Translations under genes and position numbers: made by a program
From: Sphingobium sp. EM0848
GTDB lineage: Bacteria > Pseudomonadota > Alphaproteobacteria > Sphingomonadales > Sphingomonadaceae
Reading direction: 5' to 3'
Assembly (NCBI RefSeq): GCF_013375555.1
Contig: NZ_JABXWB010000005.1
Location: 124,001-188,000, forward strand
DNA: 64,000 nucleotides
The notes under the pieces: generated by a model
What the model was told of the DNA's origin: nothing
Seen by the model: the letters and a program-made list of their open reading frames with translations, nothing else
Database searches by the model: none
Shown here: piece by piece, positions 49,524 to 59,330 of the stretch
Numbering within the stretch: the stretch's first letter is position 1
Layout of the letters: each line of letters opens with the position of its first letter

Positions 49524-50819
49524 TCACATCCAGTTGAATCGGTTGTAAATCCCGCGCCGTCGCGCGGCCATCTGCTCGCGCCGCCCATCTGGCGTGATGC
49601 GCTTCACGCCCTTGGGCAGATGATCGAACAATTTTTCGTGCGGGACGAGCTGGCATTCGATCTCGGGCAACGTGTCAGCGAAGATCCAGCGGCGGCCGAC
49701 CATGCCTTCGACGAAACCCGATGTGTCGAACCAATTGGGTACGCCGGGATCCTCATGGGCGATGACCGCGATGAGCTGCCCGTCATCCTCCAGCACGGCA
49801 TGGTGCATGTTCGTGCCCGAAAGCCGGTAGCGATAGTCCATGGTTTCCCACCATGGATTGTTGAATTCGATGTTCCAGAATTCGCATTGCGGTGGCCGGG
49901 TCCGCATGATGAGCGCCTGGCCGACGGGCACGTTCCAATAACCGCAGGCCGGGTCGCCGCCGGGCGTCGCATTGACCTTATCGCCCGTCAGCTTGCGCCA
50001 GCTCACGAACTGGTTGGGCGTGCGCCTGAACATGTCCATAGTCTGCTGCCAGAAGCTGATCGTGCTTTCGATCCACTCGCCCGTCGCGCGCAGGCCGGAC
50101 ATGATTCGCTCCGTGCTCATGACCGGCGGCGGCAGCGTTTCGCCTATAAGTTCGACACGCAACCGCATCGGCCGCTCATTTTCCCAATCGGCGAAGAACT
50201 GCCGGATCGTTACGCGGAAATCGCGCGGAGACAGTTTGATCCAGTTGCCGGCATGGGGCGTGGCGCTCAGGATGATTTCAAAATCGCCATTTTCGTCTGC
50301 CTTAAGATCGCGACCAAACAGCGCCGCCCCCATCGCCCCACCCCATGGTGTGGGGCCGTGCTCGACAGTGGTGATCGAGATGTGCTTGGTCGTACCCCGG
50401 TTGCCATACAGGCGGTAGGTGTGAACTGCATCGACGGCGAAACCCAGATAGAGGGCATCCTGATTGTCGCCACCCTGCTTTCTGTCTGGCCCCATATAGC
50501 GAAACAGCTCGGGGTGCTGCGGATCGCAATCGTGGATATGGAATGCGAGGCCCAGTGAAAGATTGTTGAGAATGTGCAGGAGGCCCGTCGCCCGATCGAG
50601 CGGGCGTCGGGCCGAACTTCGCGCAAAAGCCAGCTTTGCAGCCTCCTGGGTCCGTCGCAGCACCGCGTCGAATTCCGCCAACAGAGTCTCGTCCAGGCCA
50701 GGCGCGACAGTATCCGCTGCCTCGGCCAGGCCGGCCAGACCCGCAAAAGCGGCAAGCCCACCGCCGGCAAAAAGGTGGCGGCGCGACAGATTTAACGGAT
50801 TTCCGAACATGTTTTCCAT
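49524..50819 (-). CDS. Tat-exported DUF1214-like protein
   Basis: A 431-residue protein with a twin-arginine signal (LSRRHLFAGGGLAAFAGLAG). Shared DUF1214-type segments include GGAMGAALFGRDLKADENGD, FEIILSATPHAGNWIKLSPR, NIEFNNPWWETMDYRYRLSG and VIAHEDPGVPNWFDTSGFVE. A good GGGGAGGGC ribosome site precedes the ATG. It is the first gene of the operon with the TonB receptor and the second DUF1214-like protein, and is divergent from a TetR gene. The Tat signal hints at a cofactor or folding before export. Confidence 0.82.
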   Translation of the reverse strand: MENMFGNPLNLSRRHLFAGGGLAAFAGLAGLAEAADTVAPGLDETLLAEFDAVLRRTQEAAKLAFARSSARRPLDRATGLLHILNNLSLGLAFHIHDCDPQHPELFRYMGPDRKQGGDNQDALYLGFAVDAVHTYRLYGNRGTTKHISITTVEHGPTPWGGAMGAALFGRDLKADENGDFEIILSATPHAGNWIKLSPRDFRVTIRQFFADWENERPMRLRVELIGETLPPPVMSTERIMSGLRATGEWIESTISFWQQTMDMFRRTPNQFVSWRKLTGDKVNATPGGDPACGYWNVPVGQALIMRTRPPQCEFWNIEFNNPWWETMDYRYRLSGTNMHHAVLEDDGQLIAVIAHEDPGVPNWFDTSGFVEGMVGRRWIFADTLPEIECQLVPHEKLFDHLPKGVKRITPDGRREQMAARRRGIYNRFNWM

Positions 50820-50862
50820 GACAGCCCTCCCCAGTTTGCGCCCATGCCGACGCTTTTCTGCT

Positions 50863-50876
50863 CTTGGTACGCCAAG
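50863..50876. promoter_or_regulatory. Palindrome in the divergent tetR/DUF1214 promoter region
   Basis: CTTGG and CCAAG flank TACG, forming a 14-base palindrome 44 bases before the DUF1214 start. TACGCCAA (50868-50875) recurs inverted as TTGGCGTA (50929-50936). The rest of 50820-51004 is AT-rich, fitting two divergent promoters. TetR binding here is plausible but unproven. Confidence 0.45.
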
Positions 50877-51004
50877 TTGATTAGAAAATTACTGATTAGC
50901 AAGTAGAAAAATATGAACCTGCTCTGGTTTGGCGTATATATAACTATATTTTTGTTGATTTTTCATGGTGTTAAACGAGCTAGCTAACTTACTGACGAAT
51001 TGAT

Positions 51005-51688
51005 TTGACCCCCATACCCACCGTTGGCATGATCCTTGGCATGCTATCCAACGCTTCCAGCCGGGGCGACTCCTCGTCGCGCAAACTTTCCAAGGGTGAG
51101 GTCACTCGCCTCAGCATCCTGAGGGCTGCGGAGGCAAGCTTTGCCGGGTTGGGCTATGACGCCGCGCGCCTCGAGACGATCGCCGACGACGTCGGCATCA
51201 AGCGGGCCGCGATCTTCTATTATTTCCCGAGCAAGCAGCGGTTGTTCGAGGAGTTGAGCCAGGAAATCCATCATAGCCTCGTCAGCCTGACGCAGACGCG
51301 CCTCGATGGCGTCATCGACCCTTGGGAAAAGCTGATGTTGCTCGTTGAAACCTGGCTCGACTTCATGGTTGGTCGGCCCACGGCGGCGAGACTGATCCTG
51401 CGCAACTGCGCCACGCCTTCTGTCGGTGACGAGCCGCCCGAAGCCTATTCAGGCAACGCGCTTCAGTTGTTGCGTACCACCATCGCGGAAGGCATCGCGG
51501 CTGGGCGCTTCGCGGACGTCAATTCCATGTATCTCGTCAACCTGCTCAGCGGCAGCATTCTCCACTATGTCTGCAATCCGGAGCAATTGGGAAGCGAGCG
51601 GCCATACCGGCCAGATGATCCCAACGAAGTGATGATCTTCAAATCGGTACTGCGTAAGACGGCCCGGGCCGTTCTGAACGTCCAATAA
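51005..51688 (+). CDS. TetR-family transcriptional regulator
   Basis: A 227-residue regulator if started at TTG 51005; ATG 51029 or 51041 would remove 8 or 12 residues, and no strong ribosome site decides between them. The helix-turn-helix is ILRAAEASFAGLGYDAARLE with TIADDVGIKRAAIFYYFPSK, a textbook TetR motif. The ligand domain includes LMLLVETWLDFMVGRPTAAR. It is divergent from the DUF1214-TonB operon and probably controls it. Confidence 0.9.
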   Translation: MTPIPTVGMILGMLSNASSRGDSSSRKLSKGEVTRLSILRAAEASFAGLGYDAARLETIADDVGIKRAAIFYYFPSKQRLFEELSQEIHHSLVSLTQTRLDGVIDPWEKLMLLVETWLDFMVGRPTAARLILRNCATPSVGDEPPEAYSGNALQLLRTTIAEGIAAGRFADVNSMYLVNLLSGSILHYVCNPEQLGSERPYRPDDPNEVMIFKSVLRKTARAVLNVQ

Positions 51689-51961
51689 ACGGCGGTCATG
51701 ATTAGCTCCGCCCGAACCAGTTTGTGCATCCAGGATTTGCGGCCTCGCTCACTGACGGCCGACGGAAAGAGTTTTCCATCAACGTGACCCGATCATCCGA
51801 GGATGACTGCTATCTACCCGTTGATTCCATAAAACTGCCAACCGGCAAACGGCCAGTCTGGGCTATGTCTCGATGTCATGTGGGACCATGAATGAATGGC
51901 AGGAAACCGGAACGCGGAATTCGCCCATGAGCGGCAAAGATGGGTCGATCACAGAAGGAAG

Positions 51962-52147
51962 CTAGGCATCGGCAAGTGCTTTCATCACCTCGCTGAGGCT
52001 TCCCTTCACCACGATGTAATTTCCCTTCTCAAAATTCACCGCGCTGGCATCGCTGCCTCTTCTGTATCGCCGTACAAAGTTAACACGATCTGCATTGATG
52101 GCGACGGCGTCCCCTTCGGGGGTTTCGAATTCTACATATCCGTTCAT
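51962..52147 (-). CDS. Small FlbD-like-fold protein
   Basis: A 61-residue protein: MNGYVEFETPEGDAVAINAD, RVNFVRRYRRGSDASAV and NYIVVKGSLSEVMKALADA. The order of strands, the INADRV turn and the final short helix resemble the FlbD family fold (TPEG-INPDxI-V), although flagellar genes are not nearby. It has a start preceded by a weak GGG ribosome site. Function is unknown. The preceding region 51689-51961 contains no other gene. Confidence 0.6.
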   Translation of the reverse strand: MNGYVEFETPEGDAVAINADRVNFVRRYRRGSDASAVNFEKGNYIVVKGSLSEVMKALADA

Positions 52148-52248
52148 GGAAGCCCTTATTTACAAAAACGTCTTCTTAGCCAGGACACTGTCATTTTGCA
52201 CCAGTCGATCCAGCGATTGGACCGGTGGGCTGGCTTATCCGGATTTGG

Positions 52249-52704
52249 CTAACCTCCATCCTGAAATTCTGGGAAAAGGGCCTCGACCGCTGCCTGTAGA
52301 TCGTGAGGGCCAGGGAGCAGGCCGAAATGATCCAATAGTGCCCTCACCAGCCGAGCTCTATGCGGACCGATACCCGGCAGCCTTTCCAGTCCGGGGAAAT
52401 CGGGATCGGCAAGGCTGTCCGCCAGATCACCCAGCGTCCGATAACCCAAGGCCTTCAAATGCTGCCGTAGCCCGAAGGGCAGAACGGACTGGGTGACTGG
52501 CAGATCGCGATCCGTCGCGTTTGGCTTGGTTGAGTGCAACCTTGTTTGCGCCGCCTTCGCCCGGCTCAGGGCCCGACGAATGTGGCCGATCTGGCTGGGA
52601 GTAAGCGCCAGTTTGCGACCTATCTCCCGATAGGAGATGCCCGAAGCACGCAGCTCTCGTGCCCGCTCGAGGTTTAAGATGGCCTGCTCCGGCTGGCTCA
52701 GCAT
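52249..52704 (-). CDS. Helix-turn-helix plus helix-hairpin-helix protein
   Basis: A 151-residue protein with an N-terminal HTH (LRASGISYREIGRKLALTPS, then QIGHIRRALSRAK) and a C-terminal helix-hairpin-helix region (LGYRTLGDLADSLADPDF, LERLPGIGPHRARLVRALLD). The latter resembles the RNA polymerase alpha-subunit C-terminal domain, which binds DNA and activators. It lies 137 bases downstream of groEL on the same strand. The combination suggests a DNA-binding regulator. I do not know a characterised member. Confidence 0.7.
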   Translation of the reverse strand: MLSQPEQAILNLERARELRASGISYREIGRKLALTPSQIGHIRRALSRAKAAQTRLHSTKPNATDRDLPVTQSVLPFGLRQHLKALGYRTLGDLADSLADPDFPGLERLPGIGPHRARLVRALLDHFGLLPGPHDLQAAVEALFPEFQDGG

Positions 52705-52840
52705 TAATGCACATCCTGCAGGCAGACCAAGTGATGCTGGGGCAATATCGGCTGGAATAGCTGCATATGCTAGCGATTTCTAGGGCAAGCGAACTCTGTC
52801 GCCCGATCCGCGCGTGATATATGTTCTCCTCGACGTCGCT

Positions 52841-54767
<1,927 letters not shown>

Positions 54768-55604
54768 ATGCCGGGCGAATTGCGGGGCATCCTGGCCGCT
54801 GCGGCGTTCGCGGCGACTCTGAGCGGGTGCTATACTGGAGCGCGAGAATCCGTGGCCGCAGGGGAGCGCGGTAACCGCTATGCGGCTGCTGGGAAGTCCC
54901 ATGCAAGCGGTCCGGCATATGGCTTGGGATCTGTGATTTCCGCTCTCGATGCAGGCGATTACGATCAGGCCCAGCGCATGGCCGACCAGTTGATCACGAC
55001 GTCAGCACAGGATGCCAACACCCATTATGTGGCCGGTCTCGCGCGGGTCGGAAGCCAAGATTTGAAAGGTGGCCTCAAGTCATTTGAAGAGGCAGTGCGC
55101 CTCAATCCCGGGATGGTTGTGGCGCTTCAGCAGCGTAGCGTCTTGGCCGCCCGGCTGGGGCGGAAGGATGAGGCCCGCTCAACCCTGGCTCTGCTTGATG
55201 CGCGGGCGGCGGAATGTAAGGACATATGTACGGATACGGCTGATCTGCGGGCAGCGATTGCCGCCGTCTCGGTGGCACTGGATCAGGATGCCCCACCGCC
55301 TGGATTGGTGGTCGATACGTCACCTAGGTCGGTCGGTAGTTTGCCGTTGCGCGATGCGCGCTGGCTTGCGCCGGGTGTACCAATTACGGCGCTGACCCGC
55401 GAACCCAGCGCCTGCTTGGCGTTCCCTGCGGACGAGAAAGCCGCGCTCTCGGTCAATATCGGCCGGGCGGCGTTTCGTACGCCCGCTCTGCTGGGGGGAG
55501 AGGCCCGACGATTAGGGCTTTCCTGCTCGACCTGCCACCGTAATGGGCGCACCAATCCCGATTTCCTGTTCCCCGGCGTGTCCGGCACCCGCTACCACGC
55601 GTGA
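54768..55604 (+). pseudogene. TPR lipoprotein with a c-type heme motif, C-terminally truncated
   Basis: The 278-residue frame opens with a lipoprotein signal (LAAAAFAATLSGCYTG). It has two TPR-like repeats (ANTHYVAGLARVGSQDLKGG, AVRLNPGMVVALQQRSVLAA) and ends with SCSTCHRNGRTNPDFLFPGV, where CSTCH is a CxxCH heme-attachment motif. Cytochrome c domains need a later methionine ligand and more residues, but the frame stops within about 15 codons, at the point where a DUF188 gene fragment begins. It is therefore probably truncated. A TPR plus heme lipoprotein would be unusual for this group. Confidence 0.65.
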
Positions 55605-55736
55605 GACGAGTGGATGCGTCGGAACCCTGATCGGACTGTTGCTGACGACGATGACAGGTACATCATACCGCCACGCGACCTTGTAGGTCTCGTCTTTTAC
55701 CGGACAAGCGTCAGCATCGATGAGGATCTGGAGCAT
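55597..55736 (-). pseudogene. YaiI/YqxD-family (DUF188) N-terminal fragment
   Basis: The minus-strand frame reads MLQILIDADACPVKDETYKV and VPVIVVSNSPIRVPTHPLVS then RVVAG, the N terminus of DUF188 proteins. The rest of the family (about 100 residues) is absent. After VVAG the frame enters the end of the TPR/heme gene. The two genes therefore face each other in truncated form. Confidence 0.7.
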
Positions 55737-56066
55737 TCGAGGGATGTAGAGAGGATCGCTTGCAAAGGGGAGCCCCTTCTTCCGGCGAGGTTTAAGATCA
55801 GCCTAAGCTGGCATGGCGGCGCCGAATCTCTACATTCCGGCCAAAGCCTGACCTCCGCTATCCGGGCACAGACTTTGGATTTCCAATGGCCAACAGATCA
55901 CCGGGATCTTGCCGATAGACGGGGAGCTGCGGCTTAACGGCATTCTCAATAGGAACGCGATTTTCGAACCGAGAGTCGAGATGAAATTGGGATCGCCTTT
56001 TGGCGGCTCGCAAATCATATTGGCGTCGCTCAAAGAGGAGGTGGCTCTTGCCAGCTCGCGGAAAAC
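55737..56066. other. Intergenic region
   Basis: No known gene is seen in these 330 bases. A 48-codon plus-strand stretch ending GGSQIILASLKEEVALASSR at about 56075 looks protein-like but has no recognisable family. The region may contain debris from the same rearrangement that truncated the neighbouring genes. Confidence 0.35.
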
Positions 56067-57002
56067 ATGGGCATGAGGAGCCATCACCGCGTAATGAACG
56101 CCATGCTGGTCGACGTCGCGAATGATTTCGAACGTGATAGGCATTGCATGGATCAGCGTCGTACCTCGAACAAGCGGCGCTCGTGCCGTACCCATCCCAG
56201 CGCTGAGGGGACAGAGGTAACAGCCACATCTGCCGGGCTTGCGGTATCGACGGATTTGCCGCTGTTCCAGGATCAAAATGCAAAGGCAAGGCATCAATCT
56301 CGTAGGGCCGAACCTCCTGTCGAAGTGGTGGACATCGCGGAAATTCCGGGTGGGGGACTGTTGCATCTTCTCAAATGCGGCGAGGATTTTTCGATCCAGT
56401 TTGGCAAGGACGAACTCATGGGGAGCCGCAATCATGTCTCGGAGCAGGCGCTGGCAACGCTGACCTGTCAGCGCCTGACGCGCAACGATGGGCATGTGCT
56501 GGTTGGTGGCCTCGGCATGGGATTTACGCTGGGCGCGGTGCTTGCCAACTGGGCGCCATCCTCGTCAGTGGTGGTCGCCGAACTGGTGCCCCGGATCGTG
56601 ACTTGGGCGCATGGGCATCTGGCGCATCTTTTCGGCACCAACCTGTCCGATCCTCGCGTATCACTCCAGCTTGCCGACGTTCATGACGTCATCTCGGAGC
56701 AGGCAGACCGTTTCGACGCGATTCTTCTGGATGTCGACAATGGTCCTGATGGCTTCATAACCCCTGCGAACGACCGCCTTTACTGTGACTGGGGGCTACG
56801 CGCTGCCTATACGGCCTTACGTCCGAAAGGAGTACTGGCGGTATGGTCGGCCTATTCCGATCTGGAATTTTTCGAAAGGCTTGAGAAAGCGGGCTTTGCC
56901 GTTGAGGAAACAAAGCTGCCTGCATCGGCGGGCTGTGTCGATGATTGGCACAGTATCTGGTTCGCTTCCAAACCGGGCGCAGAGATCGTTGCCGCTGCCT
57001 GA
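56067..57002 (+). CDS. Spermidine-synthase-like Rossmann protein
   Basis: The C-terminal 225 residues have the class I methyltransferase/spermidine synthase fold. Segments are PPVEVVDIAEIPGGGLLHLL, CGEDFSIQFGKDELMGSRNH, VLVGGLGMGFTLGAVLANW (SAM loop) and RFDAILLDVDNGPDGFITPA. This family includes SpeE-like proteins of unknown substrate. The N-terminal 85 residues do not look like the family, so the real start is probably near codon 80, but no good in-frame start codon or ribosome site was found; the upstream part may be a remnant. The IS4 element lies 98 bases downstream. Confidence 0.7.
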   Translation: MGMRSHHRVMNAMLVDVANDFERDRHCMDQRRTSNKRRSCRTHPSAEGTEVTATSAGLAVSTDLPLFQDQNAKARHQSRRAEPPVEVVDIAEIPGGGLLHLLKCGEDFSIQFGKDELMGSRNHVSEQALATLTCQRLTRNDGHVLVGGLGMGFTLGAVLANWAPSSSVVVAELVPRIVTWAHGHLAHLFGTNLSDPRVSLQLADVHDVISEQADRFDAILLDVDNGPDGFITPANDRLYCDWGLRAAYTALRPKGVLAVWSAYSDLEFFERLEKAGFAVEETKLPASAGCVDDWHSIWFASKPGAEIVAAA

Positions 57003-57099
57003 TCCTGGTCATTTTCGTGCAACCATTGACTAAATGGGGCAGGCAGCCCATTTTAATGGCGCTATCGTCGCCTGCGACGGAATTTGGTGCCTGTAGGCT

Positions 57100-58352
57100 C
57101 ATGAATCCCCTCATTCAAATGATTCCGAAAGTCCGTTTGAGGAGCTGATGGTGGCGGATAAGGTTCTCGAACTGTAGGATGAGAGGGCGTAGTCTTTCCT
57201 CGGGCATGTTGGGGATGAGTTGATAGTACATCACGCCCTGCCGGAAGAGTGAATGCACGCGTCGCGATGTCGTGCTGGTGCGCAGATGGCGGTCGTAGCC
57301 GATGGCCTCGCCGGCGGCGCCGAGCACGGTCAGGAGGACAATGGCGAGAGCGGCGATCAGCCACAGCCTGTCGCGCCGGGCGGGCGTGGAGACGCGGGTT
57401 GCCGACATGCCCATCCCGAACCGCCAGTCCTTGGCATCGCGAAACGAGCATTCGATGCCCCAGCGCCGCGAGTAAAGATCAATGAGGGTCTTGGCCGTCA
57501 CCGTGGTCAAGCTGGTCGCGAGGCACCACGGCTCTTTCATATCCTTGGCCTGGACGCACACGACCGCCCCGACGGGGCAACCCTGCGCCGTGACCGTGGC
57601 CTCGCGCAACAGCCTGGCACGTCCCGATGGGCCGAGCCACTCCTTTGCCGGACGGCACTCACCGGCGGCCGTCACCTTGATGTTGCCACGAAAGCGGATG
57701 ACATAGTCGAAGTGCAACTCGTCCTTGAGGACGCCGTAGAGCTTGGTGTCGCCAAAGCCGCGATCGGCGACGAGCAGCACCTTCACTTCTGTCGGCAAGA
57801 GCTCGGCAAGCCGGGTGACGATCCAATATTCATAGTGATTGCGCCGCTCTTTCAGCTCCGCCTTGCGTACCGTCAACCACAGTAGCGGCGTTGCCCGGCC
57901 ATGCTCGGTAAGCAGCGACAGCATCAGGGTCGAGTGCCCGTCGGCATCGAAGTCGGTCCAGTCCATGGCGACGGCGATCTCGGTGCGGCTACCCAGGCAA
58001 TAGCCGGCCCAGTCGGCCATCAGCGCGTCGACATCGATCCCGTCATTCGACAGCATCCGGTCGACCTGCTTGATCGCGTGACGCGACAGCCCTCCCTGGG
58101 CCAGTGCGAGACCGTGGCCAATCGCGCTCACCGCCAGCGACGACGCCTGCAACGTGCCCACCGTCGCCTTCGCCAGCGATGTCACCCGCTTCGCGTGCAG
58201 GTCCGCGCCAAAAAGTTCGTCGACAAAGGAATGCACCGCCTCAGAAGAAAACTTCGCCTTGCCGCTCATCTCAATCTGATCCCCCTTCGACACGGAGATG
58301 CTGAATCATCTTTCCTGCCCTACGTCATCTCAAAAATGAGGGGATGCCTGAG
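57100..58352 (-). mobile_element. Complete IS4-family element with 9-bp target duplication
   Basis: About 1253 bp. The left end begins CTCATGAATCCCCTCATT and the right end, read inward, CTCAGGCATCCCCTCATT (two mismatches in 18). GCCTGTAGG is duplicated at 57091-57099 and 58353-58361. It inserted 90 bases upstream of the cold-shock gene. It carries an intact transposase gene on the minus strand, reading away from that gene. Confidence 0.93.
57115..58293 (-). CDS. IS4-family transposase
   Basis: A 392-residue DDE transposase. Catalytic-region motifs are EIAVAMDWTDFDADGHSTLM (Asp), VLLVADRGFGDTKLYGVLKD (Asp) and the YREK signature in DLYSRRWGIECSFRDAKDWR (Tyr, Arg, Glu, Lys at the family spacing). 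It ends near the left inverted repeat. The frame is open throughout, so the element is potentially active. Confidence 0.95.
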   Translation of the reverse strand: MSKGDQIEMSGKAKFSSEAVHSFVDELFGADLHAKRVTSLAKATVGTLQASSLAVSAIGHGLALAQGGLSRHAIKQVDRMLSNDGIDVDALMADWAGYCLGSRTEIAVAMDWTDFDADGHSTLMLSLLTEHGRATPLLWLTVRKAELKERRNHYEYWIVTRLAELLPTEVKVLLVADRGFGDTKLYGVLKDELHFDYVIRFRGNIKVTAAGECRPAKEWLGPSGRARLLREATVTAQGCPVGAVVCVQAKDMKEPWCLATSLTTVTAKTLIDLYSRRWGIECSFRDAKDWRFGMGMSATRVSTPARRDRLWLIAALAIVLLTVLGAAGEAIGYDRHLRTSTTSRRVHSLFRQGVMYYQLIPNMPEERLRPLILQFENLIRHHQLLKRTFGII

Positions 58353-58390
58353 GCCTGTAGGTACACTTTTCCTTTCTCTCGCTACCAGCT

Positions 58391-58413
58391 CCGCTTGCGC
58401 TTTTTACAAGCGG
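58391..58413 (+). promoter_or_regulatory. Leader hairpin of the cold-shock gene
   Basis: CCGCTTG (58391-58397) and CAAGCGG (58407-58413) with a 9-base T-rich loop form a hairpin 30-52 bases before the ATG. Cold-shock mRNAs often carry long structured leaders that respond to temperature. The IS4 insertion at 58352 lies only 38 bases upstream of this hairpin, so part of the original promoter or leader may have been moved away. Confidence 0.5.
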
Positions 58414-58442
58414 GTAACCTGTTTTCGTGAAGGGAAACATTT

Positions 58443-58649
58443 ATGCCTATCGGCACCGTCAAATTTTTCAATGCAGACAAAGGCTATGGCTTCATCGCGC
58501 CCGAAGATGGCGGGAATGACAGCTTCGTGCATATCAGCGCGGTTGAACGCGCAGGCATGGCGACGCTGCACAAGGATCAGCGGCTCAGCTACGAGATCGA
58601 AACGGATCGTCGCGGCAAGCAATCTGCGGTGAACCTGGAATCCCTCTGA
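58443..58649 (+). CDS. cspA: Cold-shock domain protein
   Basis: A 68-residue CspA-type single cold-shock domain. RNP1 is KGYGFIAPED and RNP2 is DSFVHISAVE, with the opening MPIGTVKFFNADKGYGF. It binds single-stranded RNA or DNA and acts as an RNA chaperone. The ribosome site is AAGGGAAAC. Members of this family occur in several copies in sphingomonads, so the number of this copy is not implied by the symbol. Confidence 0.95.
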   Translation: MPIGTVKFFNADKGYGFIAPEDGGNDSFVHISAVERAGMATLHKDQRLSYEIETDRRGKQSAVNLESL

Positions 58650-58836
58650 ACTGCGGCGATTTCCAGATCAGCCAAGGCGGAGGGACAGGAAGACCATTGG
58701 CCTTCTTATTCCTCCGTCCGCCTGGAGCGGGTATATCGCCCGCAATGGGCAGCACGGACCGGAAATGCTGGATCGATACGATCTTGGCGATCCACAAATC
58801 TCTTTAACGGCGCCCATATTATGCGCCAGGAATATC

Positions 58837-58968
58837 ATGAACATAAACAATCTAAGAAATTTTATCAGAAAACCCATTAATTCTCTGCTCTACGTCAAAC
58901 CGGTGCCACGCGCCGCTGTGCTATCCCGGCAAGATCTGCAGAAGATCGTCGCCGAAATGGTCGGCTAA
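58837..58968 (+). CDS. 43-residue small protein
   Basis: ATG 58837 follows CCAGGA and opens a 43-codon frame: MNINNLRNFIRKPINSLLYV, then KPVPRAAVLSRQDLQKIVAE and MVG. It has the basic N terminus and short amphipathic helix of a real small protein. The longer upstream start at 58765 is less likely. It lies between the cold-shock gene and a ParS-like gene. No family is recognised. Confidence 0.55.
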   Translation: MNINNLRNFIRKPINSLLYVKPVPRAAVLSRQDLQKIVAEMVG

Positions 58969-59003
58969 GGCCGATCCGAGATTTCCCCGGAGGAGTTTCG
59001 TCC

Positions 59004-59240
59004 GTGAATAGCCGTTTCAGGAAGAATTTCAGTACTCCCCGCCTGTCGGACGAACAGGCGAAACGTCAGGGACGCGTATCCCAGGCAGCCTTTTTGACGC
59101 TGGGACAGGCTGACGCGATCAGCTTTCTGAACGGCCATGACGAAAGCCTGGGAGGAAGGCCCCTCGATCTGGCCATTGCCAGCGATGAGGGGCTCGCTGC
59201 CGTCGAGCTTGTGTTGGCTACCCGTAAAGTGGCTTCCTGA
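59004..59240 (+). CDS. Small ParS/MbcA-like (DUF2384) protein
   Basis: A 78-residue protein with GTG start after CCGGAGGAG. It contains ISFLNGHDESLGGRPLDLAI and ASDEGLAAVELVLAT, the C-terminal ParS or MbcA toxin-binding motif (antitoxins of RES-domain toxins). No RES toxin gene is next to it, so it may be a lone regulator. The N-terminal half is short and lacks a full helix-turn-helix. Confidence 0.65.
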   Translation: MNSRFRKNFSTPRLSDEQAKRQGRVSQAAFLTLGQADAISFLNGHDESLGGRPLDLAIASDEGLAAVELVLATRKVAS

Positions 59241-59330
59241 TCTGGGCTAGGCATATCCTCGTCTGGCCCCGCATCACCGCTTTGCGCTCGTTCGCATTGC
59301 CCTCGGGCGTTTCTTCCCCGATAAGGGCAT

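Noticed and set aside
55830..56495. A 221-codon minus-strand open frame
   Set aside because: It overlaps the conserved methyltransferase-like frame on the plus strand and has no recognisable domain.
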